Assembly: GCF_028356935.1 (NCBI RefSeq)
Contig: NZ_CP102798.1
Location: forward strand, 1,178,001-1,242,000
DNA: 64,000 bases
Source: Lysinibacillus sp. OF-1
GTDB lineage: Bacteria > Bacillota > Bacilli > Bacillales_A > Planococcaceae
Direction of reading: 5' to 3'
Shown here piece by piece: positions 8,579 through 17,271 of this stretch. Below the pieces are notes generated by a model that saw only the letters and a program-made list of their open reading frames with translations, ran no database searches and was not told the DNA's origin. The position numbers and the translations under genes were made by a program. Each line of letters begins with the position of its first letter. Position 1 is the stretch's first letter.

Positions 8579-10108
8579 ATGAAAGAAATAAAGATTGGAG
8601 CCATTCTTTCTTATATAACAATCGGCTGTACAATGCTCTCTTCACTCATTTTCACACCGATTATGATATCACTCCTTGGTCAGAAAGAATTTGGTCTATA
8701 TTCCTTAATGATCGTACTTGTAGGTTATCTCTCCATTTTAGATTTGGGGTTAGGTAATGCTATTGTACGCTATATTGCTAGAAATCGAGCAGCAGCAGAT
8801 CCAACATTAGAAGCAGCATTAAATGGATTTTTTCTGAAATTATTTGTTGGTATCGGCTGTCTTACTTTATTGATAGGATTTTTCTTATTTTCCCATGTGG
8901 ATATTATTTTTGGGCAAAGCTTATCTGGGGAACAATTAGAAAAGGCAAGGCTAATGGGCTTTATAATGACGATTAGTTTAGCAATGCAATTTCCGTTAGG
9001 TGTCTTTACTTCCATCTTACAAGCATATGAAAAATTTATTTTTATTAAATTAACGACATTATTACAGGTGATTGTGCAGCCCCTGACAATGTTGTTTTTT
9101 CTTTTACAGGGAACAGATGCGGTGACATTGATCTATATTATTGCTATTTACAACATACTTTTTTTACTGTTAGATGCCATTTATTGCATGAAGGTACTGT
9201 CCATCCAATTCACATTTAGTCTCCAAAATACAACTCTCATAAAGGAAATTTTCATCTATTCATTTTTTATTTTTATTACTGTGATTGTTGATAAAATTTA
9301 TTGGCAAACAGATCAAGTGTTATTAGGCATATTTAAGGGGACCGAGGATGTTGCCATCTATGCAGTAGCGATTCAAATTGTGTTGATCTTTATGTCACTG
9401 GCTTTAGCGATTAGCGGATTGTTTTTACCTCGTATTTCTATGCTAGTGACAAAAGAAGATGGCTTAGTAGAAATAAATCAGCTATTCGTAAAAGTTGGCG
9501 CGATTCAATTTTTAGTTGTGGGCTATATATTAGGGGGCTTTTTTCTTTTTGGTCAAGAGTTTCTAGTATTATGGCTAGGTCAAGAGTTTATTGCCATTTA
9601 TGCGATTGTCCTCATTATTATGGTGCCGTTTAGTATTGATCTCATACAAAATCTAGGTCTTAATGTGTTGAAGGCAAAAAATTTGTTTAAATTTAGAACC
9701 ATTTTATTAATCATTGTTGCCGTTGCAAATATTTTTGTATCAATACCGGCTATTTACTTTTATGGCAAAATCGGTACCGCGATTGTTACAGCTTGTTCAT
9801 TATTTATTGGAAATGTAGTGATTATGAATATGTATTACCACAAGAAAATTGGCTTGGATATCTTTAGGTTTTGGCGAACTATTGGCAGGCTAGTACTGGC
9901 CTTTGTTGTTGCTATTTGCTGTAGCGAACTTTTATGGGAACTAACAAACCCTTCAGTTACTTGGCTATCTATTAGCCTATCTATTTTTTACTACACGCTA
10001 CTGGCAGGTATCAGTCTATTTTGTATTGCTTTGACGAAAAAACAAAAATCAAAGTGGCTAGAGCTTTTTCGTAAAGGAGGCGCAATATTTTGGCGTCCAA
10101 AATCTTAG
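8579..10108 (+). CDS. Polysaccharide flippase (Wzx-like, MOP superfamily)
   Basis: Integral membrane protein of about 509 residues with around 12-14 hydrophobic segments; predicted to flip lipid-linked oligosaccharide repeat units across the membrane for the polymerase at 3668-4825. It begins with the Wzx-typical amphipathic start and first helix (KEIKIGAILSYITIGCTML), and an early PIMISLLGQKEFGLYSLM is characteristic of the family. Start chosen at ATG 8579 behind SD AAAGGTG; an in-frame GTG at 8573 lies inside the SD. The 3' end overlaps the next transferase gene by 19 bases. MATE exporters share the fold but the context decides for a flippase. Confidence 0.9.
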   Translation: MKEIKIGAILSYITIGCTMLSSLIFTPIMISLLGQKEFGLYSLMIVLVGYLSILDLGLGNAIVRYIARNRAAADPTLEAALNGFFLKLFVGIGCLTLLIGFFLFSHVDIIFGQSLSGEQLEKARLMGFIMTISLAMQFPLGVFTSILQAYEKFIFIKLTTLLQVIVQPLTMLFFLLQGTDAVTLIYIIAIYNILFLLLDAIYCMKVLSIQFTFSLQNTTLIKEIFIYSFFIFITVIVDKIYWQTDQVLLGIFKGTEDVAIYAVAIQIVLIFMSLALAISGLFLPRISMLVTKEDGLVEINQLFVKVGAIQFLVVGYILGGFFLFGQEFLVLWLGQEFIAIYAIVLIIMVPFSIDLIQNLGLNVLKAKNLFKFRTILLIIVAVANIFVSIPAIYFYGKIGTAIVTACSLFIGNVVIMNMYYHKKIGLDIFRFWRTIGRLVLAFVVAICCSELLWELTNPSVTWLSISLSIFYYTLLAGISLFCIALTKKQKSKWLELFRKGGAIFWRPKS

Positions 10109-11100
10109 TGAGCGTTATTGTACCTGTTTACAATGCTGAGCCCTATTTGGAGAAATGTTTAACAAGCATTTGTCAGCAAACATTAAAGGATATTGAGATT
10201 ATTGTCATTAATGATGGCAGTGAAGATCAATCATTAACGATCTTACAAAAGTTTGCACAAATTGATGCACGTATGACCATTTTTACGAATGCCAATAGTG
10301 GTGTTAGTAAAGCAAGAAATGTTGGAATACACCATGCCAACGGTCAATATGTTACCTTTGTTGATGCAGATGATTGGCTAGAGCTAACGATGCTTGAAGA
10401 ATTGTATCAAGCATGTAAGCTGACAGGCTCTGCTATTGCAAAATGTGATTTATTTTGGCAAGCAGCGGAGGGCAGCAGGTCGTTATATTATCCATCCAAC
10501 AGCTACTGTACTTACAGTGCCATTGATTGTTTACACAAATTATTTACTGAAATAGGGGAAACACATTTTGGTTTTGCCAGCTGTAAATTGTATAAAAAAT
10601 CCTTTTTAGATTTCCATAGGCTACGGTTTGATGAAGCGATGAGCTTTGCAGAGGATACAGTGTTTCTGACAAGGGCTGTCATACAAAATCAGTCCATCTG
10701 TTATGTTCCAAGACAGCTTTATTATTATAATGTGGCGAATGAAAGCTCCTTAACAAAAAAAGCCATGGTCCATTTACGACACAATTATGATGTATTGTAT
10801 AAAAAGCTTTTGAAGGAACTACAGGATGGCGAGGTTTATGCGGAAGTGAAAAATAGCTTTCTGAATTACCAATTGGAGGGGCTATTGATTATTCTTCATC
10901 AAAGTGCTACTGCACAAGAGATGAAGTATGAGATTCAATCCTTTTTAAAGGCTTATCCAGACGTATTAAAGGTTAAGTTAATGAAACGAAAGATGAAACA
11001 AATTGTTTTTTTAAAGCTTATCAAAAACAATTGGCTTACACTATCTTCAACACTAATTTATTTAAATGTGAAAAAGCATCAAGTGATTTCGCGTTGTTAG
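10090..11100 (+). CDS. Glycosyltransferase family 2
   Basis: GT-A fold transferase of 336 residues. Family signatures: VSVIVPVYNAEPYLEKCLTS at the N-terminus, IIVINDGSEDQS, NSGVSKARNVGI and the metal-binding DADDW. Later, FAEDTVFLTRA fits the [E/D]D acceptor/base motif of EpsJ-like enzymes. Starts at TTG 10090 with a perfect SD (AAAGGAGG) eight bases upstream, inside the flippase gene. Last gene of the locus; a terminator-like hairpin lies about 260 bp downstream. Confidence 0.9.
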   Translation: MASKILVSVIVPVYNAEPYLEKCLTSICQQTLKDIEIIVINDGSEDQSLTILQKFAQIDARMTIFTNANSGVSKARNVGIHHANGQYVTFVDADDWLELTMLEELYQACKLTGSAIAKCDLFWQAAEGSRSLYYPSNSYCTYSAIDCLHKLFTEIGETHFGFASCKLYKKSFLDFHRLRFDEAMSFAEDTVFLTRAVIQNQSICYVPRQLYYYNVANESSLTKKAMVHLRHNYDVLYKKLLKELQDGEVYAEVKNSFLNYQLEGLLIILHQSATAQEMKYEIQSFLKAYPDVLKVKLMKRKMKQIVFLKLIKNNWLTLSSTLIYLNVKKHQVISRC

Positions 11101-11362
11101 ATTGATCTTGATTTAGCCGATGTTTTTTGCAATGAAGACGCCAACTGAAATAGGGAGACACCAAAAGGAGCAATAACGGTGTGACCAATATCATGTTGCT
11201 CCAAGGATACTGGCGGAGGTTATTGATATTGAAGAAAGCCTGCACGATGCAGGTCAGTTAATTGTTGTCACAGGTCGTGACGGTCTTAGGTTAACTTCTA
11301 CTTGTTAGCTCGAAAAAATCTGGAAGCATTGTTTATCTGCGCAAAGGCGAAGTATCAGCGGC

Positions 11363-11395
11363 AATGACGCCGAGGCGTCATTGATATTTTATTTT
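11363..11395 (+). terminator. Probable terminator of the polysaccharide locus
   Basis: Strong short stem AATGACGC-CGAG-GCGTCATT followed by GATATTTTATTTT. It lies 263 bp after the last transferase gene, so it may end the operon or any non-coding transcript from the spacer. Confidence 0.6.
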
Positions 11396-11422
11396 GCGTA
11401 ATCCTCCTCCTAGCGTTACAAT
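11394..11422 (+). promoter_or_regulatory. Candidate ymdB promoter
   Basis: TTGCGT at 11394-11399 and TACAAT at 11417-11422 with a 17-bp spacer, directly after the hairpin. The -35 is only a half match. Confidence 0.35.
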
Positions 11423-11505
11423 TAGTGATGGTATTCAGGTGCGAAGTTAAAGTCTCTGAAGCATAATGATATAGAGGCGTAATGGAAAGAAAGAGTGGTT
11501 AAAAA

Positions 11506-12303
11506 ATGAAGGTTTTATTTATTGGCGATATTGTAGGTTCAATTGGTCGAGATGCGGTGGAAAAATATTTACCTCGCTTAAAAAAGAAATATAATCCAGA
11601 CGTTGTCATTGCCAATGGTGAAAATGCTGCGGCAGGACGTGGCATTACTCATAATATTTATAATAGCCTGCTACAAATAGGTGTAGATGTAATTACAATG
11701 GGTAATCACACATGGGACAATAAAGATATTTTCGATTTTATCGATGATGCGGATTATTTAATTCGTCCAGCTAACTTTTCAAGTGAGGCACCTGGTAAAG
11801 GTATGGTGCAAATTTCTAAAAACGGTGTGACATTATCTGTCATTAATTTACATGGTCGTGTATTTTTACCTCCTCATGAGGACCCATTCGCAATGGCAGA
11901 TAAGCTAATTGAGGAAGCCCGTCAAACGTCACCACTTGTTTTCGTAGATTTTCATGCGGAAGCGACTAGTGAAAAGATTGCCCTTGGCTGGCATTTAGAT
12001 GGCAAGGCTTCTGCGGTTGTGGGGACACATACACATGTACAAACGGCCGATGCAAGAATTTACCCGAACGGCACAGCCTATATCACGGATGTAGGTATGA
12101 CAGGTCCATATGATGAGGTTTTAGGCATGACGAAGGATAGTGTCATTTATAAATTCCAAACAAATATGCCATCCCGTTTTGAAGTACCGAAAAAAGGACG
12201 AGAGGTTTTAAGTGGTTTCTTTGTAGAGATGGATGATCGAACAGGGAAAGCTACTGCCTGTGAACGAATTTATATAAATGAAGATTATCCGTTTCAAGGA
12301 TAA
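11506..12303 (+). CDS. ymdB: YmdB family metallophosphoesterase (cyclic nucleotide phosphodiesterase)
   Basis: Cytoplasmic dimetal phosphodiesterase; the B. subtilis homologue hydrolyses 2',3'-cyclic nucleotides and affects biofilm and nanotube development. All metal-binding motifs are present: D8 in FIGDIVGSIGRD, NGENAA (Glu39-Asn40), GNHTWDN (Asn67-His68), VDFHAE and GTHTHVQTAD. 265 residues equals the family norm. Start ATG 11506 has only a weak SD (GAAAGAAAG). It is separated from rny by the inserted polysaccharide locus and followed by spoVS as in Bacillus. Confidence 0.96.
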   Translation: MKVLFIGDIVGSIGRDAVEKYLPRLKKKYNPDVVIANGENAAAGRGITHNIYNSLLQIGVDVITMGNHTWDNKDIFDFIDDADYLIRPANFSSEAPGKGMVQISKNGVTLSVINLHGRVFLPPHEDPFAMADKLIEEARQTSPLVFVDFHAEATSEKIALGWHLDGKASAVVGTHTHVQTADARIYPNGTAYITDVGMTGPYDEVLGMTKDSVIYKFQTNMPSRFEVPKKGREVLSGFFVEMDDRTGKATACERIYINEDYPFQG

Positions 12304-12481
12304 ATAAGTCGAAGTATGTTGGTTTACGACTCTTTTGCTGTGGATACAGGTTTATTTGTGAAACTAGTCTATTTCCGTTTTGCGGAGCATAAAATGTGCT
12401 ACGGACAATAACTTGAAGTCCAAAAAGGGGGACATGAGTTGTTGAGCGTAAACACTATTCGCGAAACGGGGAGGAATAATT

Positions 12482-12748
12482 GTGGATTCATTAAAAGTAT
12501 CATCACGCTCTAATCCAAATTCAGTTGCAGGTGCATTAGTCGCGGTAATCAGAGAAAAAGGGCAGGCAGAAATGCAAGCAGTTGGGGCAGGTGCACTTAA
12601 CCAAGCCGTAAAAGCAGTGGCCATTGCACGCGGATTTGTAGCGCCAAGTGGCACAGATTTAATTTGCGCACCGGCGTTTGCCGATATTTTAATTGCTGGT
12701 GAAGAACGTACAGCCTTGAAGCTGCTCGTGGAAAAACGTATTCGATAA
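12482..12748 (+). CDS. spoVS: Stage V sporulation protein S
   Basis: Small Alba-like protein required around stage V of sporulation and affecting septum formation. The 88 residues are nearly invariant in Bacillaceae: KVSSRSNPNSVAGALVAVI, GAGALNQAVKAVAIARGFV, APSGTDLICAPAF and GEERTALKLLVEKR. It begins at GTG 12482 with SD GGGGAGG eight bases upstream. It lies 178 bp after ymdB, enough for its own promoter (sigma-H dependent in B. subtilis), but no convincing sigma-H site was recognised. A strong terminator follows. Confidence 0.97.
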   Translation: MDSLKVSSRSNPNSVAGALVAVIREKGQAEMQAVGAGALNQAVKAVAIARGFVAPSGTDLICAPAFADILIAGEERTALKLLVEKRIR

Positions 12749-12762
12749 AAAAGTAATGAACT

Positions 12763-12802
12763 AAAATGCCTTGTCACATAATAACGTGGCAAGGCATTTT
12801 TT
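12763..12802 (+). terminator. Rho-independent terminator of spoVS
   Basis: Stem AAATGCCTTGTCAC / GTGGCAAGGCATTT (one G-U pair) followed by TTTTTT. Confidence 0.92.
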
Positions 12803-13010
12803 CGTTTTCCTGTTTACATATGATACATGTCACTTGAAATAGAGGTGTGATTTTGCTTGGATTTGAAAATTACAACTTTATGAACAGGATTTTCAGTCAA
12901 AGGTCTGATTTTCGCCTAAATCGTTGAGAAACAATAGTGCAGAAGGTTTCTTCGTGTTAAACTTATGAAGGAAAAATAATAGTACACATTGGATTTAAGG
13001 AGTTGTTGAC

Positions 13011-14750
13011 ATGTTACATCAGCTTTCATGGAAAGTCGGTGGGCAACAGGGTGAAGGGATTGAGAGTACAGGTGAAATTTTCTCAATGGCAATGAATCGT
13101 CTAGGCTATTTCCTATACGGTTATCGTCACTTCTCTTCTCGAATTAAAGGTGGCCATACGAATAATAAAATTACAGTTCGTCCAACAGAAGTGCGTGCAA
13201 TTGCGGATGATTTAGATATTTTAGTGGCATTCGATCAGGAAACAATCGATGTCAATTATAAAGAGCTCACAGAAAACGGTGTTATTTTAGCGGATGCAAA
13301 ATTTGACCCGGTCAAACCAGAAGATTCAAAGGCGCCATTATTTGCTGTTCCATTTACAGAAATAGCAGCAGAGCTTGGTACATCGTTAATGAAAAACATG
13401 GTAGCCATCGGAGCAACAGCATCATTGCTTAACCTAGAGGATGCAGTGTTCCAAAATGTTGTCGATGATATTTTTGGGAAAAAGGGCGAAGAGGTCGTTC
13501 AAAAAAATATGGAAGCCATTACACGTGGTCGTCAAATTATGAATGAGCTTTTGGGTGAACGTGTAGGCCAATGGGAACTTGCACCTGCAGATGGCAAACG
13601 TCGTATGTTTATGATTGGTAACGATGCCGTGGCACTTGGTGCATTAGCTGCTGGGACACGCTTTATGGCAGCATACCCAATTACGCCAGCTTCTGAAATT
13701 ATGGAATACTTAATTAAGAAGCTACCGAAATTCGGTGGGACAGTTATCCAAACGGAGGATGAGATTGCTGCGGCAACAATGGCAATCGGAGCTAACTTTG
13801 GTGGTGTACGTTCCTTTACTGCTTCAGCAGGCCCTGGTCTTTCATTGATGATGGAGGCAATTGGTCTTTCCGGTATGACAGAGCAACCATTAGTAGTAGT
13901 AGACACGCAACGTGGAGGCCCTTCAACTGGACTACCAACAAAGCAAGAACAATCGGACTTAATGGCTATGCTTTACGGAACACATGGAGAAATCCCTAAA
14001 GTAGTCATTGCGCCTTCAACAATGGAGGAAGCATTTTTTGATACAATCCAAGCATTTAATATTGCAGAGGAATTGCAATTACCAGTTATTTTAATGACAG
14101 ATTTACAATTGTCTCTAGGGAAACAATCGGTAGAACCGTTTGATTACGATAAAATTGAAATTCGTCGAGGTAAAATTGTGATTGATGACCTTGATGAAGC
14201 TGTCGATAAAGCCTACTTCAAACGCTATGAAGATACTGAAGATGGGATTTCACCTCGTGTTTTACCAGGTACATTGCATGGTATTCACCACGTTACAGGT
14301 GTTGAACATGATGAAACAGGGAAGCCATCTGAGGCAACGGGCAATCGTCAAACACAAATGGATAAACGCTTCCGTAAATTAGAGAGTTTGAAATTTGATA
14401 ACCCTGTCTTTGTCAATGCACCACATGAGGAAGCGGATATCTTATTAGTAGGCTTTAACTCAACAAGAGGAGCTATCGAGGAAGTGCAAGAACGACTTAA
14501 TGCGCAAGGAATGAAAGTGAATCATGCGCATATTCGTTTAATTCACCCATTCCCATCTACGGAAATGGCACCTCTTGTAGCACAAGCGAAAAAAGTGATC
14601 GTTGTAGAAAATAACTATACGGGTCAATTGGCTAATATTATGAAGATGAATATTGGTGGTCACGATAAAATCGCGACAATCACTAAATATAATGGTACGC
14701 CATTCTTGCCAGGTGAATTAGAAAATCGTGTGAAGGAGTTGACTCGCTAA
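13011..14750 (+). CDS. korA: 2-oxoacid:ferredoxin oxidoreductase, alpha subunit (gamma-alpha fusion)
   Basis: Large subunit of an enzyme that oxidatively decarboxylates a 2-oxoacid (2-oxoglutarate in the closest characterised relatives) to acyl-CoA and reduces ferredoxin. Residues ~1-190 form the gamma domain (GGQQGEGIESTGE, YRHFSSRIKGGHTN); the alpha domain follows with AAYPITPASEIMEYL, TEDEIAAATMAIGANFGGVRSFTASAGPG split over two helices, and a C-terminal IRLIHPFPSTEM region. 579 residues fits the fused form found after spoVS in other Bacillaceae. Start ATG 13011 has SD AAGGAG. It overlaps korB by one base. The substrate is inferred from family only. Confidence 0.92.
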   Translation: MLHQLSWKVGGQQGEGIESTGEIFSMAMNRLGYFLYGYRHFSSRIKGGHTNNKITVRPTEVRAIADDLDILVAFDQETIDVNYKELTENGVILADAKFDPVKPEDSKAPLFAVPFTEIAAELGTSLMKNMVAIGATASLLNLEDAVFQNVVDDIFGKKGEEVVQKNMEAITRGRQIMNELLGERVGQWELAPADGKRRMFMIGNDAVALGALAAGTRFMAAYPITPASEIMEYLIKKLPKFGGTVIQTEDEIAAATMAIGANFGGVRSFTASAGPGLSLMMEAIGLSGMTEQPLVVVDTQRGGPSTGLPTKQEQSDLMAMLYGTHGEIPKVVIAPSTMEEAFFDTIQAFNIAEELQLPVILMTDLQLSLGKQSVEPFDYDKIEIRRGKIVIDDLDEAVDKAYFKRYEDTEDGISPRVLPGTLHGIHHVTGVEHDETGKPSEATGNRQTQMDKRFRKLESLKFDNPVFVNAPHEEADILLVGFNSTRGAIEEVQERLNAQGMKVNHAHIRLIHPFPSTEMAPLVAQAKKVIVVENNYTGQLANIMKMNIGGHDKIATITKYNGTPFLPGELENRVKELTR

Positions 14751-15616
14751 TGGCAACATTTAAGGATTTTCGTAATACAGTGAAACCAAACTGGTGCCCA
14801 GGTTGTGGAGACTTCTCTGTACAAGCAGCTATTCAACGTGCTGCAGCAAATGTCGGAATTGAGCCAAATGAACTTGCTGTGATTTCAGGAATTGGTTGTT
14901 CAGGACGTATTTCGGGCTATATTAATTCTTATGGATTCCATGGTATTCATGGTCGTGCACTACCGATTGCACAAGGATTAAAAATGGCCAATCGTGATCT
15001 ACATGTCATCGCTTCTGGTGGTGATGGTGATGGATTTGCTATCGGTATGGGGCATACAATTCATGCTATCCGTCGTAATATTGATATTACGTATATTGTA
15101 ATGGATAACCAAATTTATGGTTTAACAAAAGGTCAAACATCGCCACGTTCTGCTGCTGGATTTATTACAAAATCTACACCAGGTGGAGCGATTGAACCAT
15201 CATTGAAACCATTAGAGGTAGCATTAACAAGTGGTGCAACATTTGTGGCACAAGGCTTCTCTACTGATATTAAAGAGTTAACAGCTTTAATCGAAGCTGG
15301 TATCAACCATAAAGGCTTCTCATTTATCAATGTCTTTTCACCTTGTGTAACGTATAACAAAGTGAACACATACGATTGGTTTAAAGAGAACTTAACAAAA
15401 CTAGCGGATGTAGAAGGCTATGATCACAATGATCGTGGTATGGCAATGCGTACAGTGATGGAGCATGAGGGCTTAGTAACAGGTGTTATTTATCATGATA
15501 CGGAAACAACATCGTATCAAGAAAAAGTACCTGGCTACTCAGAGCTACCATTAACAGATATCGATATTAAAATGAGTGAAAATGATTTCAATGATTTAGT
15601 AAAAGAATTTATGTAA
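14750..15616 (+). CDS. korB: 2-oxoacid:ferredoxin oxidoreductase, beta subunit
   Basis: Thiamine-diphosphate and [4Fe-4S] cluster binding subunit partnering the preceding alpha subunit. Visible motifs: WCPGCGDF (cluster Cys pair), GIGCSGR, the TPP/Mg motif GGDGDGFAIGMGH followed by MDNQIYGLTKGQTSPRS, and a fourth cluster ligand in FSPCVTYN. 288 residues is normal. ATG overlaps the korA stop (TAATG), indicating coupled translation. A perfect terminator ends the operon. Confidence 0.94.
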   Translation: MATFKDFRNTVKPNWCPGCGDFSVQAAIQRAAANVGIEPNELAVISGIGCSGRISGYINSYGFHGIHGRALPIAQGLKMANRDLHVIASGGDGDGFAIGMGHTIHAIRRNIDITYIVMDNQIYGLTKGQTSPRSAAGFITKSTPGGAIEPSLKPLEVALTSGATFVAQGFSTDIKELTALIEAGINHKGFSFINVFSPCVTYNKVNTYDWFKENLTKLADVEGYDHNDRGMAMRTVMEHEGLVTGVIYHDTETTSYQEKVPGYSELPLTDIDIKMSENDFNDLVKEFM

Positions 15617-15630
15617 AAATGATAGAATCA

Positions 15631-15668
15631 AAGCATTTGGAATGAGGACATTCCAAATGCTTTTTTTT
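15631..15668 (+). terminator. Rho-independent terminator of korAB
   Basis: Perfect 13-bp stem AGCATTTGGAATG / CATTCCAAATGCT, four-base loop, eight T residues. Confidence 0.95.
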
Positions 15669-15683
15669 ATGCTCTAGTAAGGA

Positions 15684-15767
15684 ATCGCGAGTAAAAGCCT
15701 AGCTACCGCGAGTATTTAGAGAAGAATCGCGAGTAAAAGCACAGCCACCGCGAGTATTTGATATTGA
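15684..15767. repeat. Tandem array of four 21-bp repeats (array 1)
   Basis: Four exact-length 21-bp units beginning ATCGCGAGTAAAAGC, ACCGCGAGTATTTAG, ATCGCGAGTAAAAGC and ACCGCGAGTATTTGA. Units 1/3 and 2/4 are most alike, so a 42-bp dimer also repeats. A diverged array of the same period and core (CGNGAGTA) lies at 20105-20188, on the other side of the ABC transporter/two-component genes. Confidence 0.85.
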
Positions 15768-15827
15768 ATCCTTATAAAATCCTTATAATTGTTTTTTATA
15801 CTAAGGTCATCGAAAGGATGATGAATA

Positions 15828-16538
15828 ATGATGAAAGATTTAATATTGAAGATAGAAAATCTTAATAAGTCGTTTAAAGGGCAAAAAATTGTGGATAATG
15901 TATCGTTAGAAATCCAACGTAATACAGTCTACGGTTTACTTGGACCAAACGGAGCGGGGAAATCCACAACATTAAAAATGATGACAGGTATGTTACGACC
16001 AAATGCCGGAAATATCATTTTTAATGGACATACATGGACACGAAATGATTTACAGGACATCGGCGTGTTAATTGAAACACCTCCCTTGTATGACAATTTA
16101 ACAGCAACGGAAAATTTACAAGTTCGCACGATAGCGTTAGGTCTACCGCAAAGTCGTATTGAAGAAGTATTAAAAATTGTAGATTTAACGAAAACAGGGA
16201 AAAAACGGGCCGGACAGTTTTCCTTAGGTATGAAGCAACGATTAGGTATAGCGATTGCGCTGTTAAACAAGCCAAAGCTGTTAATTTTAGATGAACCTAC
16301 AAATGGACTGGATCCGATTGGTATACAGGAGCTTCGTCAGCTTATTCGCTCATTTCCAGAGCAAGGTATCACCGTTATTTTATCTAGTCATATTTTGTCT
16401 GAGGTGGAACAGGTCGTGGATGACATTGGCATTATTGCTGATGGCAAGCTTGGCTATCAGGGACCGGCACCACAAGGTCAGGAATTAGAATCACTGTTTA
16501 TGCAGGTTGTAGCTACCAATAGAAAGGTAGGTTACTAG
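15828..16538 (+). CDS. ABC transporter ATPase, lantibiotic/bacitracin resistance type (LanF/BcrA family)
   Basis: ATP-hydrolysing subunit of an exporter that removes peptide antibiotics from the membrane. Domain order: Walker A GPNGAGKSTTLKMM (~residue 37-50), Q-loop region near DIGVLIETPPLYDNLTA with the E-for-Q replacement usual in LanF proteins, signature FSLGMKQRLGIA, Walker B LLILDEPTNGLDP and the H-loop SSHIL. 236 residues is typical. Two ATGs (15828, 15831); SD GAAAGGATG upstream fits either. First gene of a five-gene unit (ATPase, two permeases, response regulator, kinase) in the LanFEG-RK order. No lantibiotic precursor or modification genes are nearby, so it likely serves resistance rather than producer immunity (inference). 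Confidence 0.9.
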   Translation: MMKDLILKIENLNKSFKGQKIVDNVSLEIQRNTVYGLLGPNGAGKSTTLKMMTGMLRPNAGNIIFNGHTWTRNDLQDIGVLIETPPLYDNLTATENLQVRTIALGLPQSRIEEVLKIVDLTKTGKKRAGQFSLGMKQRLGIAIALLNKPKLLILDEPTNGLDPIGIQELRQLIRSFPEQGITVILSSHILSEVEQVVDDIGIIADGKLGYQGPAPQGQELESLFMQVVATNRKVGY

Positions 16539-16539
16539 C

Positions 16540-17268
16540 ATGATAGCCATAATGAAAGCGGAAAAATTAAAATGGAAACGAACATTTATTGCCAAACTAC
16601 TTTGGCTTACGCCCCTTGTGACCTTACTGATAAGTGCCGTGCTGATGGGTGGCGTGTATTTTCAAACAGGTGCTTATAACTGGTGGTATACTATGCTGCT
16701 ACCAGGCGCACTGACGATTTGCTGTGCCTTAGTGGTCGAAAAGGATAAAAAAATAAAATACCATAGTATTCTTGCTTTACCACTGGATCTTAAAAAGATT
16801 TGGCTAGGAAAAATAGTATCATTAAGCATATGGCTTCTTGTGATTACGATTATTTTCTTTGGGGGAATCACGGCTGGGGGCAGGCTATTCGGTCATAGTT
16901 TACCAATAGAGAGCAGTTTACTAAGTACTTTTGTTATTTTCTTGACGTTTTTGTGGCAAATACCTTTATGTCTTTTCCTAGCAGCTAAATTAGGCACCTA
17001 TTTGACTATCTTACTCAATGTAGTAGCCAATATCTTAGGGATTGTTGCCTTTGCGGATGGGGAACTATGGTATTACTATCCATTTGCAATTGGTGCACGT
17101 TTATTATGTTCAACACTTGGCATATTACCAAACGGTCTACCAGTACCACAAGGCAGTCCTTTATTGGATAAAGGCGTTATACTTCCGGGCTTACTGATAG
17201 CACTAGCTTGGTTTATGATGATTAGCTTTCTTACTGCGAAGTGGTTCCAAAAAAGGGAGGCGAACTAG
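16540..17268 (+). CDS. ABC-2 type permease, lantibiotic immunity LanE/MutE family
   Basis: Membrane subunit of 242 residues with six hydrophobic segments, starting one base after the ATPase stop. It opens with the cytoplasmic KAEKLKWKRTFIAKLLWLTPL typical of LanE/LanG proteins and contains a Gly-rich mid-membrane loop. With the following permease it forms the heterodimeric channel powered by the LanF-like ATPase. The assignment to E rather than G subunit rests on gene order and general sequence feel. An SD (AGAAAGGTAGG) lies inside the preceding gene's end. Confidence 0.82.
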   Translation: MIAIMKAEKLKWKRTFIAKLLWLTPLVTLLISAVLMGGVYFQTGAYNWWYTMLLPGALTICCALVVEKDKKIKYHSILALPLDLKKIWLGKIVSLSIWLLVITIIFFGGITAGGRLFGHSLPIESSLLSTFVIFLTFLWQIPLCLFLAAKLGTYLTILLNVVANILGIVAFADGELWYYYPFAIGARLLCSTLGILPNGLPVPQGSPLLDKGVILPGLLIALAWFMMISFLTAKWFQKREAN

Positions 17269-17271
17269 CGG

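Larger units (their letters stand above)
11101..11505. other. 405-bp intergenic region between polysaccharide locus and ymdB
   Basis: No supported gene. It contains a terminator-like hairpin (11363-11395) and a candidate ymdB promoter (11394-11422). One frame around 11190-11310 is open for about 40 codons (reading ...VIDIEESLHDAGQLIVVTGRD...) without a start or SD; it may be a gene remnant but cannot be identified. Confidence 0.5.

Noticed and set aside
11190-11310. Open frame reading VIDIEESLHDAGQLIVVTGRD before ymdB
   Set aside because: About 40 codons with no start codon, SD or recognisable family; perhaps a gene remnant but not supportable.
13532-13906. 124-codon minus-strand ORF inside korA, and similar antisense ORFs over other genes (for example 12364-12792 over spoVS, 25591-26058 over the DeoR gene)
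   Set aside because: Antisense shadows created by codon bias of strongly supported genes; no SD or family match.
15684-15767. Tandem repeats considered as a CRISPR array
   Set aside because: Units of 21 bp have no distinct spacers, and no cas genes are present.
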